Below are positions 15,648 through 24,005 of a stretch of DNA of 32,559 nt, one piece after another. Position 1 is the first letter of the stretch. Every line of letters begins with the position of its first letter. Under the pieces are notes generated by a model. That model saw only the letters and a program-made list of their open reading frames with translations. It searched no databases and was not told the DNA's origin. The translations under genes were made by a program, and so were the position numbers. The stretch comes from Deltaproteobacteria bacterium (lineage in GTDB: Bacteria; Desulfobacterota; Desulfarculia; Adiutricales; Adiutricaceae), in contig JAITII010000063.1 of the NCBI GenBank assembly GCA_031279515.1, positions 1 to 32,559 on the forward strand. The letters run 5' to 3'.

Positions 15648-16384
15648 AAGCCACCTTGATAGTGGGCTAAAATATTAGCCCTTGGTACCAAATATATGCC
15701 CCTTTCCAGTTCCAGCTAGTAAGTCCCTAGCTAAGAGCCAAGGGCCTTGGCCAAAATCTCACAAAGGCGAAAAAAAATGAGGACTTTAAACTCTTAAAAT
15801 AAGCTATATAATTATTAAATAGCATAAAACAACATTATTTACTTATTTTAAATAGCTAGTATAATTAAAATAGTATAAAGAAGCTAATCAAATTTGCGCA
15901 TTGGTTGTTTAGCTAAAATTTTTTACACCTTTTTCTATAAAATTCTTGCATTTAAATCCAAATGTGCTATACTACGATAAAGTTACCGGATCCATTTTGT
16001 ACTCGCTCAAGACTTCTTTGAAAGAAGACAAACCCAAAAAACTTTTTGGGCCCCTTGTTTTAAAAGGCTTAAACAGAATAATTTTGACTCTCTTGTGGCC
16101 TAAAATAGCCCTTTTCCGCCTTTCATGGTACCCTAGCATAAAGTTAGCTTATTTCAAAGATTAGCTAGAATTTTGCCATTTAACGCAAAATGGAGGCTAT
16201 TTTTAGATCTAACATGCCGTCAACTTCTATAAATTTTTTCCCCTGTCTTTGTTATTAGTATTTCACTAAATTAGAAAATTCAGCTAATATTTTAGTAAGG
16301 GTAATAGACCCGTATAATAATCGCATTTTCCGGCCGCTAAGCCGATTTCAATAATTGTACTAAAAACCCCTCCAGGTGGTGAAC
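15648..16384. other. AT-rich divergent intergenic region
   Basis: This separates the minus-strand ispH-ubiA gene from the plus-strand coiled-coil gene and must hold both promoters, but AT-richness makes any single -10/-35 choice arbitrary. It contains a hairpin at 15664-15681, listed separately, and a CCATTT/AAATGG stem near 16176-16193 followed by T residues. A 72-codon frame starting with TTG at 15946 was judged non-coding. Confidence 0.4.
15664..15681 (-). promoter_or_regulatory. Hairpin just upstream of the ispH-ubiA ribosome site
   Basis: GGGCTAA (15664-15670) and TTAGCCC (15675-15681) form a perfect 7-bp stem with a four-base loop, ending seven bases before the Shine-Dalgarno at 15651-15657. 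It could influence translation or be a protein-binding dyad; nothing more can be read. Confidence 0.35.
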
Positions 16385-17758
16385 ATGAGCGCGCTGAAAA
16401 TATTCTTTGCAGTCGTAGCCGTTATTTTAATTGCCCTCTTTGCATTTCTTTGGAGATCTTCTGTGAGCAATGAGAGTACTTTAAACCAAAACCTTACTAC
16501 TCTCCAGAACCAAATGGCTCAGTCTAGTAGTGAGCTAACTGAAATGAAATCCCAGCTAGATGATCTAACGTCAAAAAAAAGCGACGTTGACAGTCAGCTG
16601 GCCCAAGCTACGCAGAAGGCCTCCAGAGACGCAGAAGAGATAAACCGCTTGACCAACCAGTTGAACTCAGTGAGTAGCCGCTATCAAGATATCCAGGAGC
16701 AGATGAATATCCTGCGCAAAGATTGCCAGGGCTTAAAAGACGCTGCCCAGGCACAAAACCAGAATGCTGGAGCCCAGAGCTTATTGCCCGATCCGCCTAC
16801 CCCTCCCCAAACAGGCGACACCCCTTCAGCGACACAGTCTACCCCAGCCCCTCTTGCCCCAGAGCAGCAGAGTGCCCCAGCCCCTACTGCCCCAGAGGCG
16901 CAGAGTGCCCCAGCCCCTGGAGCCCAGAGCTTATTTCCCGACCCGGCTACCCCTCCCCAAACAGGCGACACCCCTTCAGCGACAGAGTCTACCCCGGCCC
17001 CTCTTGCCCCAGAGCTGCAGAGTGCCCCAGCCCCTGCTGCCCCAGAGGCGCAGAGTGCCCCAACCCCTGGAGCCCAGAGCTTACTGCCTGGCGCTTCCGC
17101 TGCCCCGGAAGCTACGCCTGATAGCACCTTGTCTCCTAACGTGACCCCAGATCTTGCGGCACCCAGTACCCAGCCAGAAAGTAACCCAGGTGAGATAGCC
17201 ACCTCCCCTCCCCCAGAGGCGCCAACTGAGGCATCCACTGCCACAACACCTTCAGCTCCAGCTGCCCCGGAGTCTACCAATGTCCCCAATGCCGTTCCAG
17301 ATATCTCTTCCCAGATCCCTTTGAACGCGCCTCCTACGACTCCGGAAGCTCCGGCTCCCACTACACCTGACCCTACCCCTGCCCCTGCGCCTCCTGCAAG
17401 TAGCCAAGCGCCTCCGGCAGCTAGTCCGGCACCAAGTACTCCGCCGGCACAGGGCCCAAGTGATGCCTTTAATAGCGCAGAAATTAATCCCCAGGCCCAA
17501 AATACTGGAGATTCTAGCTCAGCATATAATCCCCCGGCAGAGGCCGGGGAAAATCCTGCCTCTGCCAATAATGACGAGTCCTCTTATCCCCAGAAGGAAT
17601 CCAGGGCTCCCCTCTCTATAGCCTCCATCCCAGGTAGTACGGAAATCCCTCTTTTCTCTCCGCCTCCTACTCCAAGCCCTGATGAGGGGCACCCCAATCC
17701 AGGATCTGATACCACACGCCCTTTTAAATCCTCACAACTGGACCCCATGTGGACCTAA
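16385..17758 (+). CDS. Membrane-anchored coiled-coil protein with proline-rich repeats
   Basis: Unknown function. The frame extends to GTG codons at 16376, but AGGTGG at 16374-16379 is the Shine-Dalgarno of the ATG at 16385, so I start there (457 residues). A single membrane segment at about 5-23 anchors the N-terminus. Residues 27-118 form a coiled coil rich in Q, S, L and K. From about 125 the chain is Pro/Ala/Ser/Thr-rich and disordered, with two near-identical 50-residue repeats starting GAQSLLPDP and GAQSLFPDP and a third truncated copy. The layout (anchor, coil, flexible extension) suggests a periplasm- or wall-spanning structural protein. Long minus-strand frames here are composition artefacts. 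Confidence 0.8.
   Translation: MSALKIFFAVVAVILIALFAFLWRSSVSNESTLNQNLTTLQNQMAQSSSELTEMKSQLDDLTSKKSDVDSQLAQATQKASRDAEEINRLTNQLNSVSSRYQDIQEQMNILRKDCQGLKDAAQAQNQNAGAQSLLPDPPTPPQTGDTPSATQSTPAPLAPEQQSAPAPTAPEAQSAPAPGAQSLFPDPATPPQTGDTPSATESTPAPLAPELQSAPAPAAPEAQSAPTPGAQSLLPGASAAPEATPDSTLSPNVTPDLAAPSTQPESNPGEIATSPPPEAPTEASTATTPSAPAAPESTNVPNAVPDISSQIPLNAPPTTPEAPAPTTPDPTPAPAPPASSQAPPAASPAPSTPPAQGPSDAFNSAEINPQAQNTGDSSSAYNPPAEAGENPASANNDESSYPQKESRAPLSIASIPGSTEIPLFSPPPTPSPDEGHPNPGSDTTRPFKSSQLDPMWT
16769..17090 (+). repeat. 150-bp in-frame tandem repeat, about 2.1 copies
   Basis: Copies start at 16769, 16919 and 17069, each with GGAGCCCAGAGCTTA. The first two are nearly identical over 150 bases; the third breaks off after about 22 bases. 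The period is a multiple of three, so copy-number change would leave the protein in frame. Confidence 0.9.
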
Positions 17759-17942
17759 AATCATCAAAAAAACCTTAGGCTTTCCAGAGGGAAAACCATA
17801 AATTTTCTTCATTTACTAAGCTTTGACACTCTACTTTAAAGCGCCCTGAGGCGAGATAGATAAAATATCCGCTAAGTACTTAAAAAAGCTAATAAATTTC
17901 TATTTTTAAAGATTTTTGCCAGATAAAATTTGTGCCCCATAA

Positions 17943-17974
17943 AAAAAGGCCCTTCCCTAGAGAAGAGCCTTTTT
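17943..17974. terminator. Bidirectional terminator between convergent genes
   Basis: AAAAAGGC (17943-17950) pairs with GCCTTTTT (17967-17974), with CTT/AAG pairing extending the inner stem. T runs follow the stem on both strands, serving the proline-rich protein gene on the plus strand and rpmB on the minus strand. Confidence 0.8.
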
Positions 17975-18030
17975 CATTTCGTAGTAGGAGAAATGAGGCA
18001 ACAGCAGTTTAGAAGTACCAAAAACTACTG

Positions 18031-18264
18031 TTATGACGTGGACTTTTGGACCACGAGTTCGAGATTTCTTTGAACTGGCTTTTTCACCAGACCCTGCTTA
18101 ATGCACTTGGTGCAAGCACGGATCCTTTTTACTGTACCATTGGGTGCCTGGTGCCGCACAGATTGCAAATTAGGTTGCCACAACTTTTTGGTCTTATTGT
18201 TGGCATGGGAAACATTATTGCCATTCTGGGGCGTTTTGCCGCAGATTTCGCAAACGCGGGACAT
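18031..18264 (-). CDS. rpmB: 50S ribosomal protein L28
   Basis: A 77-residue basic ribosomal protein. [10 protein letters not shown] opens it, followed by [13 protein letters not shown] and WQPNLQ, all family signatures. CEIC near residue 5 and CTKC near residue 52 form the zinc-binding four-cysteine set of the C+ variety. AAGGAG eight bases ahead of the ATG supports the start. It is a single-gene unit with its own promoter (18325-18353) and the bidirectional terminator at 17943-17974. Not paired with rpmG here. Confidence 0.96.
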   Translation of the reverse strand: MSRVCEICGKTPQNGNNVSHANNKTKKLWQPNLQSVRHQAPNGTVKRIRACTKCIKQGLVKKPVQRNLELVVQKSTS

Positions 18265-18324
18265 TGTGTTGTCTCCTTAAATACTCATAATTCAGCCTTT
18301 ATCATTTAGGCCAAAGGGATAATT

Positions 18325-18353
18325 AGTGTAACAAGACTAGGGCCCAAATGCAA
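18325..18353 (-). promoter_or_regulatory. rpmB promoter
   Basis: Read on the minus strand, -35 TTGCAT (18353-18348) and -10 TACACT (18330-18325) are separated by exactly 17 bases. The expected transcript start is near 18318, giving a leader of about 55 bases. Confidence 0.55.
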
Positions 18354-18563
18354 GCCTTTTTTCGCCAGCACCTTCCATTTAATGTCTAGTAAAAACCTAA
18401 AAAATAAAATGTTTTACTTTAATATATAGTATCTAGAGAATATTTTATATAAATATAGTTATTTTAGCAAAATCTTTTGCCAGCTGTCTTTATCTTTTTC
18501 TCTAGCCTGGGCACCAGGCTTAAAGCCTAGCTAAAAGAAGGATTTTTTCGCCCCTTGCAATAC

Positions 18564-19475
18564 TTAGCCCTTTTCCAGAAAAAGTATAGCCTCTTCAGTT
18601 ACCAGGTTATCGTGGGTACCTAAGGCACGGATCTCACCATCTGCTAGACCGAAGGCTGCCGCTACCTGGACATTATTCTGCCGACAAAAATCCATGAGGT
18701 CATCTAAAGTAAAAAGATGGATATTGGGCGTATCGTGCCAGCCGTAGGGAAGACCAGGGGTTATAGGCATGCGGCCCCTGGCGCCTAAGTCCAAACGCAC
18801 CTTCCAGTAGCCAAAGTTGGGAAAGGATAAGATCCCGTGTCTTCCCACCCGGAGCATCTCATGGAGAACCTTTAAAGGTTCTTTTAAGGTCTGGAGGGTT
18901 CCTTCCAAGATAACATAATCGAAGCTTTGATCTTCATAATCCCCCAAGACATCTGAGACGTCTAGGTTTAAAACAAAGACCCCCCGATCCATGGCAGCCA
19001 TAGCTGCCTTGGGGTCCACTTCCACCCCTTGGCCGGAAACCTTTAGGTCGACAATCATTCTCTCAAGTAGCTCGCCTTCCCCGCAACCTAAGTCCAGTAC
19101 ATAGGACCCAGGCTCCACCCCGCTCAAGATAACCTTATCCTGCCATCTATTGCTACTGGGAAAGGAGCTGGGAGAGACTTTAGTGGGCTCATTACTTAAG
19201 GAAAGTTTAGCTGACTTACCATTTCTGTCCAAAAGTCCCAAGTTCCTATGGAGCTTTTTTAAGCGGGTAAACTCTTCCCAGACAGCTGCATCCAGGCGTA
19301 CTGGGTCTTTTTCCTCACCTTTGGGCTTTACTACCTTGTCAATCAGGGCAATAGTATAAGGATTTTGCTTAACTACCTTGGCCCTACCCTTTTTTATGAG
19401 TATCCTAGCCCTTTTTCTGCTGCAAGGTGCCAAGCTATGATTGTCCTTGTCTAAGACAATAACCAAATCAGCCAT
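18564..19475 (-). CDS. metW: MetW methyltransferase-like protein with an N-terminal RRXRR (IscB PLMP-like) domain
   Basis: A 303-residue fusion. Residues about 110-303 are MetW, the class I SAM-methyltransferase-fold partner needed by MetX: LDLGCGEGELL (127-137), LEGTLQTL (190-197), FPNFGYWKVRLDL (218-230) and LPYGWHDTPNIHLFT (242-256). Residues 1-47 match the RRXRR domain at the N-terminus of IscB-type nucleases: VLDK, SLAPCS (14-19, the PLMPCS position), RARILIKKGRAKVV (22-35) and NPYTIAL (38-44). No RuvC or HNH region follows. Residues 48-110 are a linker without Met codons, so MetW has no good start of its own, and AAAGGA before the first ATG supports the full fusion. It lies 168 bases after metX, likely the same transcript. 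Confidence 0.88.
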   Translation of the reverse strand: MADLVIVLDKDNHSLAPCSRKRARILIKKGRAKVVKQNPYTIALIDKVVKPKGEEKDPVRLDAAVWEEFTRLKKLHRNLGLLDRNGKSAKLSLSNEPTKVSPSSFPSSNRWQDKVILSGVEPGSYVLDLGCGEGELLERMIVDLKVSGQGVEVDPKAAMAAMDRGVFVLNLDVSDVLGDYEDQSFDYVILEGTLQTLKEPLKVLHEMLRVGRHGILSFPNFGYWKVRLDLGARGRMPITPGLPYGWHDTPNIHLFTLDDLMDFCRQNNVQVAAAFGLADGEIRALGTHDNLVTEEAILFLEKG

Positions 19476-19643
19476 GAGTAAAATCCTTTAATACCAAAAA
19501 ACTCTAATCTTTAGCTTTAACCTCAAAGGTCCCTTTTTTTACCCTCAGTGCTTAGTTAGCTTAAAAAGGTAACTTTTGGCCTAGATTTAAAAAACCCAAT
19601 AGGAGTGCCACTTTTTCTAAAGCAAAACTGCATGCAAATGGTC

Positions 19644-20855
19644 TTAACCCACCTTTGGGTCCTTTAAAAAGCTCCTTATGAGCCTTCCCACGGCATCGGT
19701 CTCCACCAAAAAGGCATCATGGCCATAGCGGGAAGGAATGTTTACGTAGCTTAAAGGATGCCTAGCCCTGCACAAAGCTGAGACCAGTTCCCTTAAAAGC
19801 TCCGGGGGAAAGAGCCAATCGGAGCTAAAGGATACCACCAGGGTCCTGGCCTTTATCCTTCTCATGGCTTCTATAAGATCCCCTCCTCCCCAAATAAGGG
19901 CAGCATCATAGTAGTCCATGGCTCTAGTCATATAGAGGTAGCTATTGGGATCATAGCGCTCCACAAAGCTTGCTGCCTGGTAATTTAGGTAGCTCTCCAT
20001 TTCAAACTCTATCCCAGTTAAAGAGTAGTCTGGGGCATCTTTTCCCCTTAACCTGCGGCCAAATTTTACCCCCATGCTCTCTTCCGACAAGTAGGTTATC
20101 TGAGCCATCATGCGGGCAACAGCTAAACCTTTAATGGGCCTATCTTTTCCATAGTAGTCCCCACCAGAGAAATTAGAGTCCGAAATTATTGCATTGCGGC
20201 CCACAGCATTGAAGGCTAAACCCTGGGTTGTGAGCCTGGGACCAGCTGATAGTATGGCAAGTGATCCTACCCTTTCTGGTTCACTTAGGGCCAATTCTAA
20301 AGCTATCTGTCCTCCCATGGACCCGCCTATGACTGCTAAGACCTTCCCAATACCCAAACGGTCCAGTACAGCAAACTGGATCTTAGCCCAGTCACCTACG
20401 GTTACTATAGGAAAGGACAAGCCGTAGGGTCGGCCTGTTTCTGGATTAATGGAGCTGGGACCTGAGGACCCGTAACAGCTACCTAAGACGTTTACGCAGA
20501 GGGCATAAAAACGGTTGGTATCAATGGGCTTTCCTGGCCCAATCATGCTGTTCCACCAGCCAGGCTTTTTCTTGCGATACTCCCGCAAGGGACCAAAAGG
20601 CTCCCTATCCCAGCCTGCGGCATGGGCGTCTCCAGTTAGGGCATGGCAGATGACTATGACATTGTCTTTGTCCTGGGAAAGCTCTCCGTAGGTCTCGTAC
20701 TCTACCTCCACCGGCCCTATGCTTCCGCCAGCCTCTAGGACGAGGGGATTAGCTGTATCCCCATATAGGCACATCTTCTTAGCACTTACCCAGCCCACAG
20801 AACTTGGGCTGTCAGGGCCCTCGATAATCTTGCCATCGTCCCCGTCGACACTCAT
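19644..20855 (-). CDS. metX: Homoserine O-acetyltransferase MetX
   Basis: A 403-residue alpha/beta-hydrolase-fold enzyme that activates homoserine with acetyl-CoA for methionine synthesis (some MetX-group enzymes use succinyl-CoA). The nucleophile is S179 in GGSMGG, with D346 (SSDWLFPP) and H379 (YGHDAFL) completing the triad. NVLGSCYGSSGP (122-133) and GDWAKIQ (154-160) are family blocks. The first 20 residues are a variable, acidic extension. AAGGTGA seven bases before the ATG supports the start, and a TATAAT at 20920-20925 gives a plausible promoter. The MetX-MetW pairing is widespread in proteobacteria; here MetW is unusual. Confidence 0.94.
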   Translation of the reverse strand: MSVDGDDGKIIEGPDSPSSVGWVSAKKMCLYGDTANPLVLEAGGSIGPVEVEYETYGELSQDKDNVIVICHALTGDAHAAGWDREPFGPLREYRKKKPGWWNSMIGPGKPIDTNRFYALCVNVLGSCYGSSGPSSINPETGRPYGLSFPIVTVGDWAKIQFAVLDRLGIGKVLAVIGGSMGGQIALELALSEPERVGSLAILSAGPRLTTQGLAFNAVGRNAIISDSNFSGGDYYGKDRPIKGLAVARMMAQITYLSEESMGVKFGRRLRGKDAPDYSLTGIEFEMESYLNYQAASFVERYDPNSYLYMTRAMDYYDAALIWGGGDLIEAMRRIKARTLVVSFSSDWLFPPELLRELVSALCRARHPLSYVNIPSRYGHDAFLVETDAVGRLIRSFLKDPKVG

Positions 20856-20919
20856 AAAAAATCACCTTAGAAAAATGAAATACGGCTCTTAGCTAGAAAA
20901 ACTACTAAAAGTGCGGCTC

Positions 20920-20925
20920 ATTATA
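20920..20925 (-). promoter_or_regulatory. metX -10 element
   Basis: A perfect TATAAT on the minus strand with a weak TTTTAA at the -35 distance. Transcription would start near 20913, giving a leader of about 58 bases. Confidence 0.45.
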
Positions 20926-21045
20926 CAGAAAGGGAAAAGTTTTTAAAAGCTCCCGCAGCAGGGCCAAAACTAGCGGGTAAAACCCGCCCTTTTGCCGCAA
21001 TTTAGGTAAGAGTAAAGGACTAAAAGAGGCTTATTGGGGCAGGGC

Positions 21046-21158
21046 AGAGGGAGGAAAAGAGAAAAAGGAGAGAAAGGGAAGGAAAAGGGAAGGGAAGGGA
21101 GAAAAGAAAAGGGAAAAGAAGGGAGAAAAGGAAGGAAAAGGGAAAAAAAGAAGAGAGA
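21046..21158 (+). repeat. Uninterrupted 113-base homopurine run
   Basis: Every base from 21046 to 21158 is A or G (mostly GGGAA and GGAAAA variants). After one C the purine bias continues to about 21190. It contains no open frame and lies between the phosphatase stop and the metX promoter. Confidence 0.95.
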
Positions 21159-21253
21159 CGGAAGGAGAAGGGAAAAATGAGGACAGAGGGGCTAAAAGAG
21201 CAAACTACACAAAAGTGAAAAACTGAAAGCTTTAAAGTTGGGCTAAGGTTTAG

Positions 21254-21919
21254 CTAAAATTGGCTTAAAAATTCCCAGCCAGGGCCCTTTTGATAGTAGC
21301 CCTCAGGTCCCAGATAGGCGTTTAAGACCTTGAGAATATAGGTACCATCTGGAAAGATATCCATGACATGGAGACCAGCAAAGCTCTGGGTAATAGACCA
21401 CATGTCCCGCACTGAAAGGTGCATAAATTCAGAAAGTACTGCTCTGGCCACCCCGGCGTGGGAAACAAGGCACACTACCCCGGTCTCGTGGGTCTCACAC
21501 AGGGAAGCTAAGGTTTTGGCCACCCTGGCAGTAAAGGTCTTGTCGCTTTCTCCCCCGGGAAAGTTTATCTCTTCCCCGCCTATTGGTCGCATGATCCTGG
21601 AGGCAAGCTCTGGAAACTTGTCCTGGATCTCACCAAAGCTAAGTCCCTCGCAATCCCCAAAATTCATCTCCCTCCAATCCTGGGAGACAATCAAATCCAA
21701 TCCCCTTTTTTCGGCCAGCTGTTTAGCTCCATAGAGCGCCCTGGACAAATCACTGGAGTAGATGGCAGTAAAATTAATATCCTGCAAAGCTGCCACGGAG
21801 ACGTCTAGCTGGTGGCGACCCAATTCAGACAAGGGCACGTCAGTCCACCCATTAAAGAGGCGTTTTTCAAAATTTTCCGTTTGTCCGTGTCGCAAAAGAT
21901 ACAAGCGCAGATAATTCAT
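21254..21919 (-). CDS. Histidine phosphatase family protein (phosphoglycerate mutase-like)
   Basis: A cofactor-independent-of-metal, phosphohistidine-forming phosphatase or mutase. LLRHGQTE at the N-terminus carries the catalytic His, NGWTDVPLSELG and YSSDLSRA are family blocks, REMNFGDCEG holds the acid residue, and SHAGVARA holds the second His. Typical length is about 220 residues, as here. It could be a CobC-type alpha-ribazole phosphatase, a broad phosphatase or a mutase; the sequence does not decide. Start: the frame continues upstream to an ATG at 21940 and a TTG at 21949, but GGAGGG at 21938-21933 precedes the ATG at 21919 and homologues begin close to LRLYLLRHG, so 21919 is preferred with moderate confidence. 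Confidence 0.85.
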   Translation of the reverse strand: MNYLRLYLLRHGQTENFEKRLFNGWTDVPLSELGRHQLDVSVAALQDINFTAIYSSDLSRALYGAKQLAEKRGLDLIVSQDWREMNFGDCEGLSFGEIQDKFPELASRIMRPIGGEEINFPGGESDKTFTARVAKTLASLCETHETGVVCLVSHAGVARAVLSEFMHLSVRDMWSITQSFAGLHVMDIFPDGTYILKVLNAYLGPEGYYQKGPGWEFLSQF

Positions 21920-22681
21920 TGTCTTAAATAGGCCCTCCATATAGGCCAAATCTAATGTCTGCCGATAAACCTAGGAAAAACCAAAAGGGGAAAAAGTAGA
22001 GGTGGGATAAAAAATTATACACTAAAAACCAAAAAAAATATTGGCTAAATCAAATTTTTTTTGTCTTTTCTAAAAACTTGCTAAATTGAAATTTTTTTTA
22101 CTTCTAATAAAATAAAAATTTTGAAAAATTGATATTTTTACACTTATTAGCTATTTTTTCTTTTCAAAGGAAAAAGCTTTATCCCTTGCTAAGAAGCGAT
22201 CCTACTATATATTGTGGATTTAAGTTATATATCAAAAATATTGAAGCTACAGGTTAGCTCTATGAGAAGTTTAGTCTTGGAGCTTTGTGGTGATGCGCTA
22301 GAGCTTTAGCCTTGGAGCTTTTTGACCCTCTGTGGGAGTTTTAGATGAGGAGCTTTGTGGTGATGCGCTAGAGCTTTAGCCTTGGAGCTTTTTGACCCTC
22401 TATAAGAAATTTAGATTTGGAGCTTTTTTGGCATAAAGTTTCTTTTTATTATGATAGAAATACGAATAATATTTCCTCTCGTATAGATAAAAAATTATTA
22501 TCGCAAACTAGTTAAAAATCAAGAGCCAGTTTGTGGGTTTAAGATTAAAGGGGGATTTAAGGCACTGAAATCTGAAGCTACACTCTTTTTGACGCCTTAG
22601 GGCCTTTTAGTCCCAAGACAGATGTGAGGCCTATATAAAAAACTAATAGATGGGGATTTAAATTGATCTTGTGCTCTGAAC
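21920..22681. other. AT-rich spacer with tandem repeats
   Basis: About 760 bases with no gene. From 22020 to 22150 it is nearly all A/T with T8 runs after each of two CTAAAT blocks. The 70-bp tandem repeat at 22258-22427 is the main feature. Confidence 0.55.
22258..22427. repeat. 70-bp tandem repeat, about 2.4 copies
   Basis: Units begin with CTCT at 22258, 22328 and 22398. A 53-base core is identical in the first two units (22279-22331 and 22349-22401); the first 20 bases of each unit vary, and the third unit stops after about 30 bases. Within each unit GAGCTTT recurs three times, so there is a shorter internal pattern. No open frame spans it. Confidence 0.9.
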
Positions 22682-23848
22682 TTAAGGCATCTTTAGGGCT
22701 TCAGCTACTTCTTTACTGTGGTCCTCCTGGCTGGAGTTCCAGATCCGCATAATCTCCGACAGATCATCAATAAAGATATCCACCACTTCCGGGTCAAAGT
22801 GCTTGCCGCGACCCTCTACAATGATATTTTTGGCCTGCTCCGCGGTAAATGCCGGCTTATAGGGCCTGCGGGACATTAAGGCGTCAAAGACGTCTGCCAC
22901 TGCTACTATCCTGCCAGCTAAAGGGATCTGGCGGCCCTTAAGGCCCCTGGGATAGCCGGAACCATCAAATTTCTCGTGGTGGGTGAGGGCTATGACCTCA
23001 CCTAGACGCAAAAAGCCGATATCTGAGTTTTCCAGGATCTTACCGCCAAAGACCGTATGCATGCGCATAACTGACCATTCTTCATCGTTTAATGGTCCAT
23101 TTTTAAGTAAAATCCTGTCCGGAATGCCTATTTTACCTATATCGTGCATAGGGGAGGCATAGAGGATTGACTCCACCGTGGTATCTGAAAGCCCACAGCA
23201 CTTGGCAAGCCTAGCTGAGATCCTAGACATGCTGATAATATGGGCGCCAGTATCTTCATCTTTAAATTCTGCTGCCCTAGAGAGCCGGAAGATGGTCTCC
23301 AAAGAGGCGCTTCTTAGCCTTTCGTGGGCAAGCTCCAACTTTTTGTTGGTCTCTTGGATCTCTAAGGTCCTACGTCTGACCTCACTTTCCAGTTCCTGGC
23401 GGTAATTGACCATATGGTCGTTATACGCCTTGACTTTTAAAAGAGAACGCACCCGGGCCCGCAATTCCATGCGGTCCACGGGCTTGGTAAGAAAATCTTC
23501 GGCCCCCACCTCCAGGGCCTTTACCCTGTCATTTACGTCCTGGAGGGCCGTAACCATGACAATGGGTATGAGGCTATACTTTTCCTCGGCCTTTAACTGA
23601 GTCACAACGTCAAAACCATTCAGTTTAGGCATCATGATATCTAACAGTATTAAATCCGGGGGCAATTCACGTACCTTGGCCAAACACTCTTCACCGTCGT
23701 TGGCTAAAATGACCTCGTAACCTAAGGGCTTCAACATGGCGGCCATAAGCTTCAAGTTTAAGAGTTCGTCGTCTACCACCATGACCCTGGGGGTCCTAGT
23801 GGGTTCTTCCATACTGCCTAAGGAAACTGTAGAAAGTGATTCAGCCAT
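22682..23848 (-). CDS. Response regulator with HD-GYP phosphodiesterase output
   Basis: A 388-residue cytoplasmic regulator predicted to degrade c-di-GMP when phosphorylated. The receiver (about 20-140) has VVDDE, phospho-acceptor D70 in LLDIMMPKLNG, T100 and K122. A short coiled coil (145-185) links it to the HD-GYP domain, with HDIGKIGIPD (235-244) and HHEKFDGSGYP (290-300) carrying the metal ligands and the GYP signature, both intact. The frame reaches back to a TTG at 23896, but AGGA just ahead of the ATG at 23848 favours this start. It lies 157 bases after mlaD on the same strand, with its sensor kinase not in view. Confidence 0.92.
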   Translation of the reverse strand: MAESLSTVSLGSMEEPTRTPRVMVVDDELLNLKLMAAMLKPLGYEVILANDGEECLAKVRELPPDLILLDIMMPKLNGFDVVTQLKAEEKYSLIPIVMVTALQDVNDRVKALEVGAEDFLTKPVDRMELRARVRSLLKVKAYNDHMVNYRQELESEVRRRTLEIQETNKKLELAHERLRSASLETIFRLSRAAEFKDEDTGAHIISMSRISARLAKCCGLSDTTVESILYASPMHDIGKIGIPDRILLKNGPLNDEEWSVMRMHTVFGGKILENSDIGFLRLGEVIALTHHEKFDGSGYPRGLKGRQIPLAGRIVAVADVFDALMSRRPYKPAFTAEQAKNIIVEGRGKHFDPEVVDIFIDDLSEIMRIWNSSQEDHSKEVAEALKMP

Positions 23849-24005
23849 AAAATCCTGATATAACGTGCCAGCACAGCTCAAAAAGAATTGAGCCAAATGG
23901 CCTTAAAAAGATCGAAAAGCCTATAGCCTTCTAACTAAAGATAGCACAAAAAGGCTACTTGTTTCCATAGAAAAGGAGACAATCCCAGTAAGGTGCCAAT
24001 CTTAA

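Larger units (their letters stand above)
20856..21253. other. Spacer with metX promoter, hairpin and homopurine tract
   Basis: No gene. It contains the metX -10 element (20920-20925), a GCGGGT/ACCCGC hairpin with a three-base loop (20973-20987) that may help end the upstream phosphatase transcript, and the purine run at 21046-21158. Confidence 0.6.

Noticed and set aside
15946-16164. 72-codon plus-strand frame starting with TTG, with a hairpin shortly after its stop
   Set aside because: No ribosome site, rare start codon, no recognisable family, and AT-rich composition like the surrounding spacer. The hairpin at about 16176-16193 is weak. Possibly a remnant, but not supportable as a gene.
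16684-17568. Long minus-strand frame of about 294 codons rich in Gly, Ala and Val
   Set aside because: It is the complement of the repetitive Pro/Ala-rich region of the plus-strand gene. The plus strand has the ribosome site, membrane anchor and coiled coil, so the minus frame is a composition artefact.
21961-21968. GCCGATAA as a possible sigma-28 -10 element
   Set aside because: No TAAA-like -35 lies 15 bases upstream, and no plus-strand gene follows within several kilobases.
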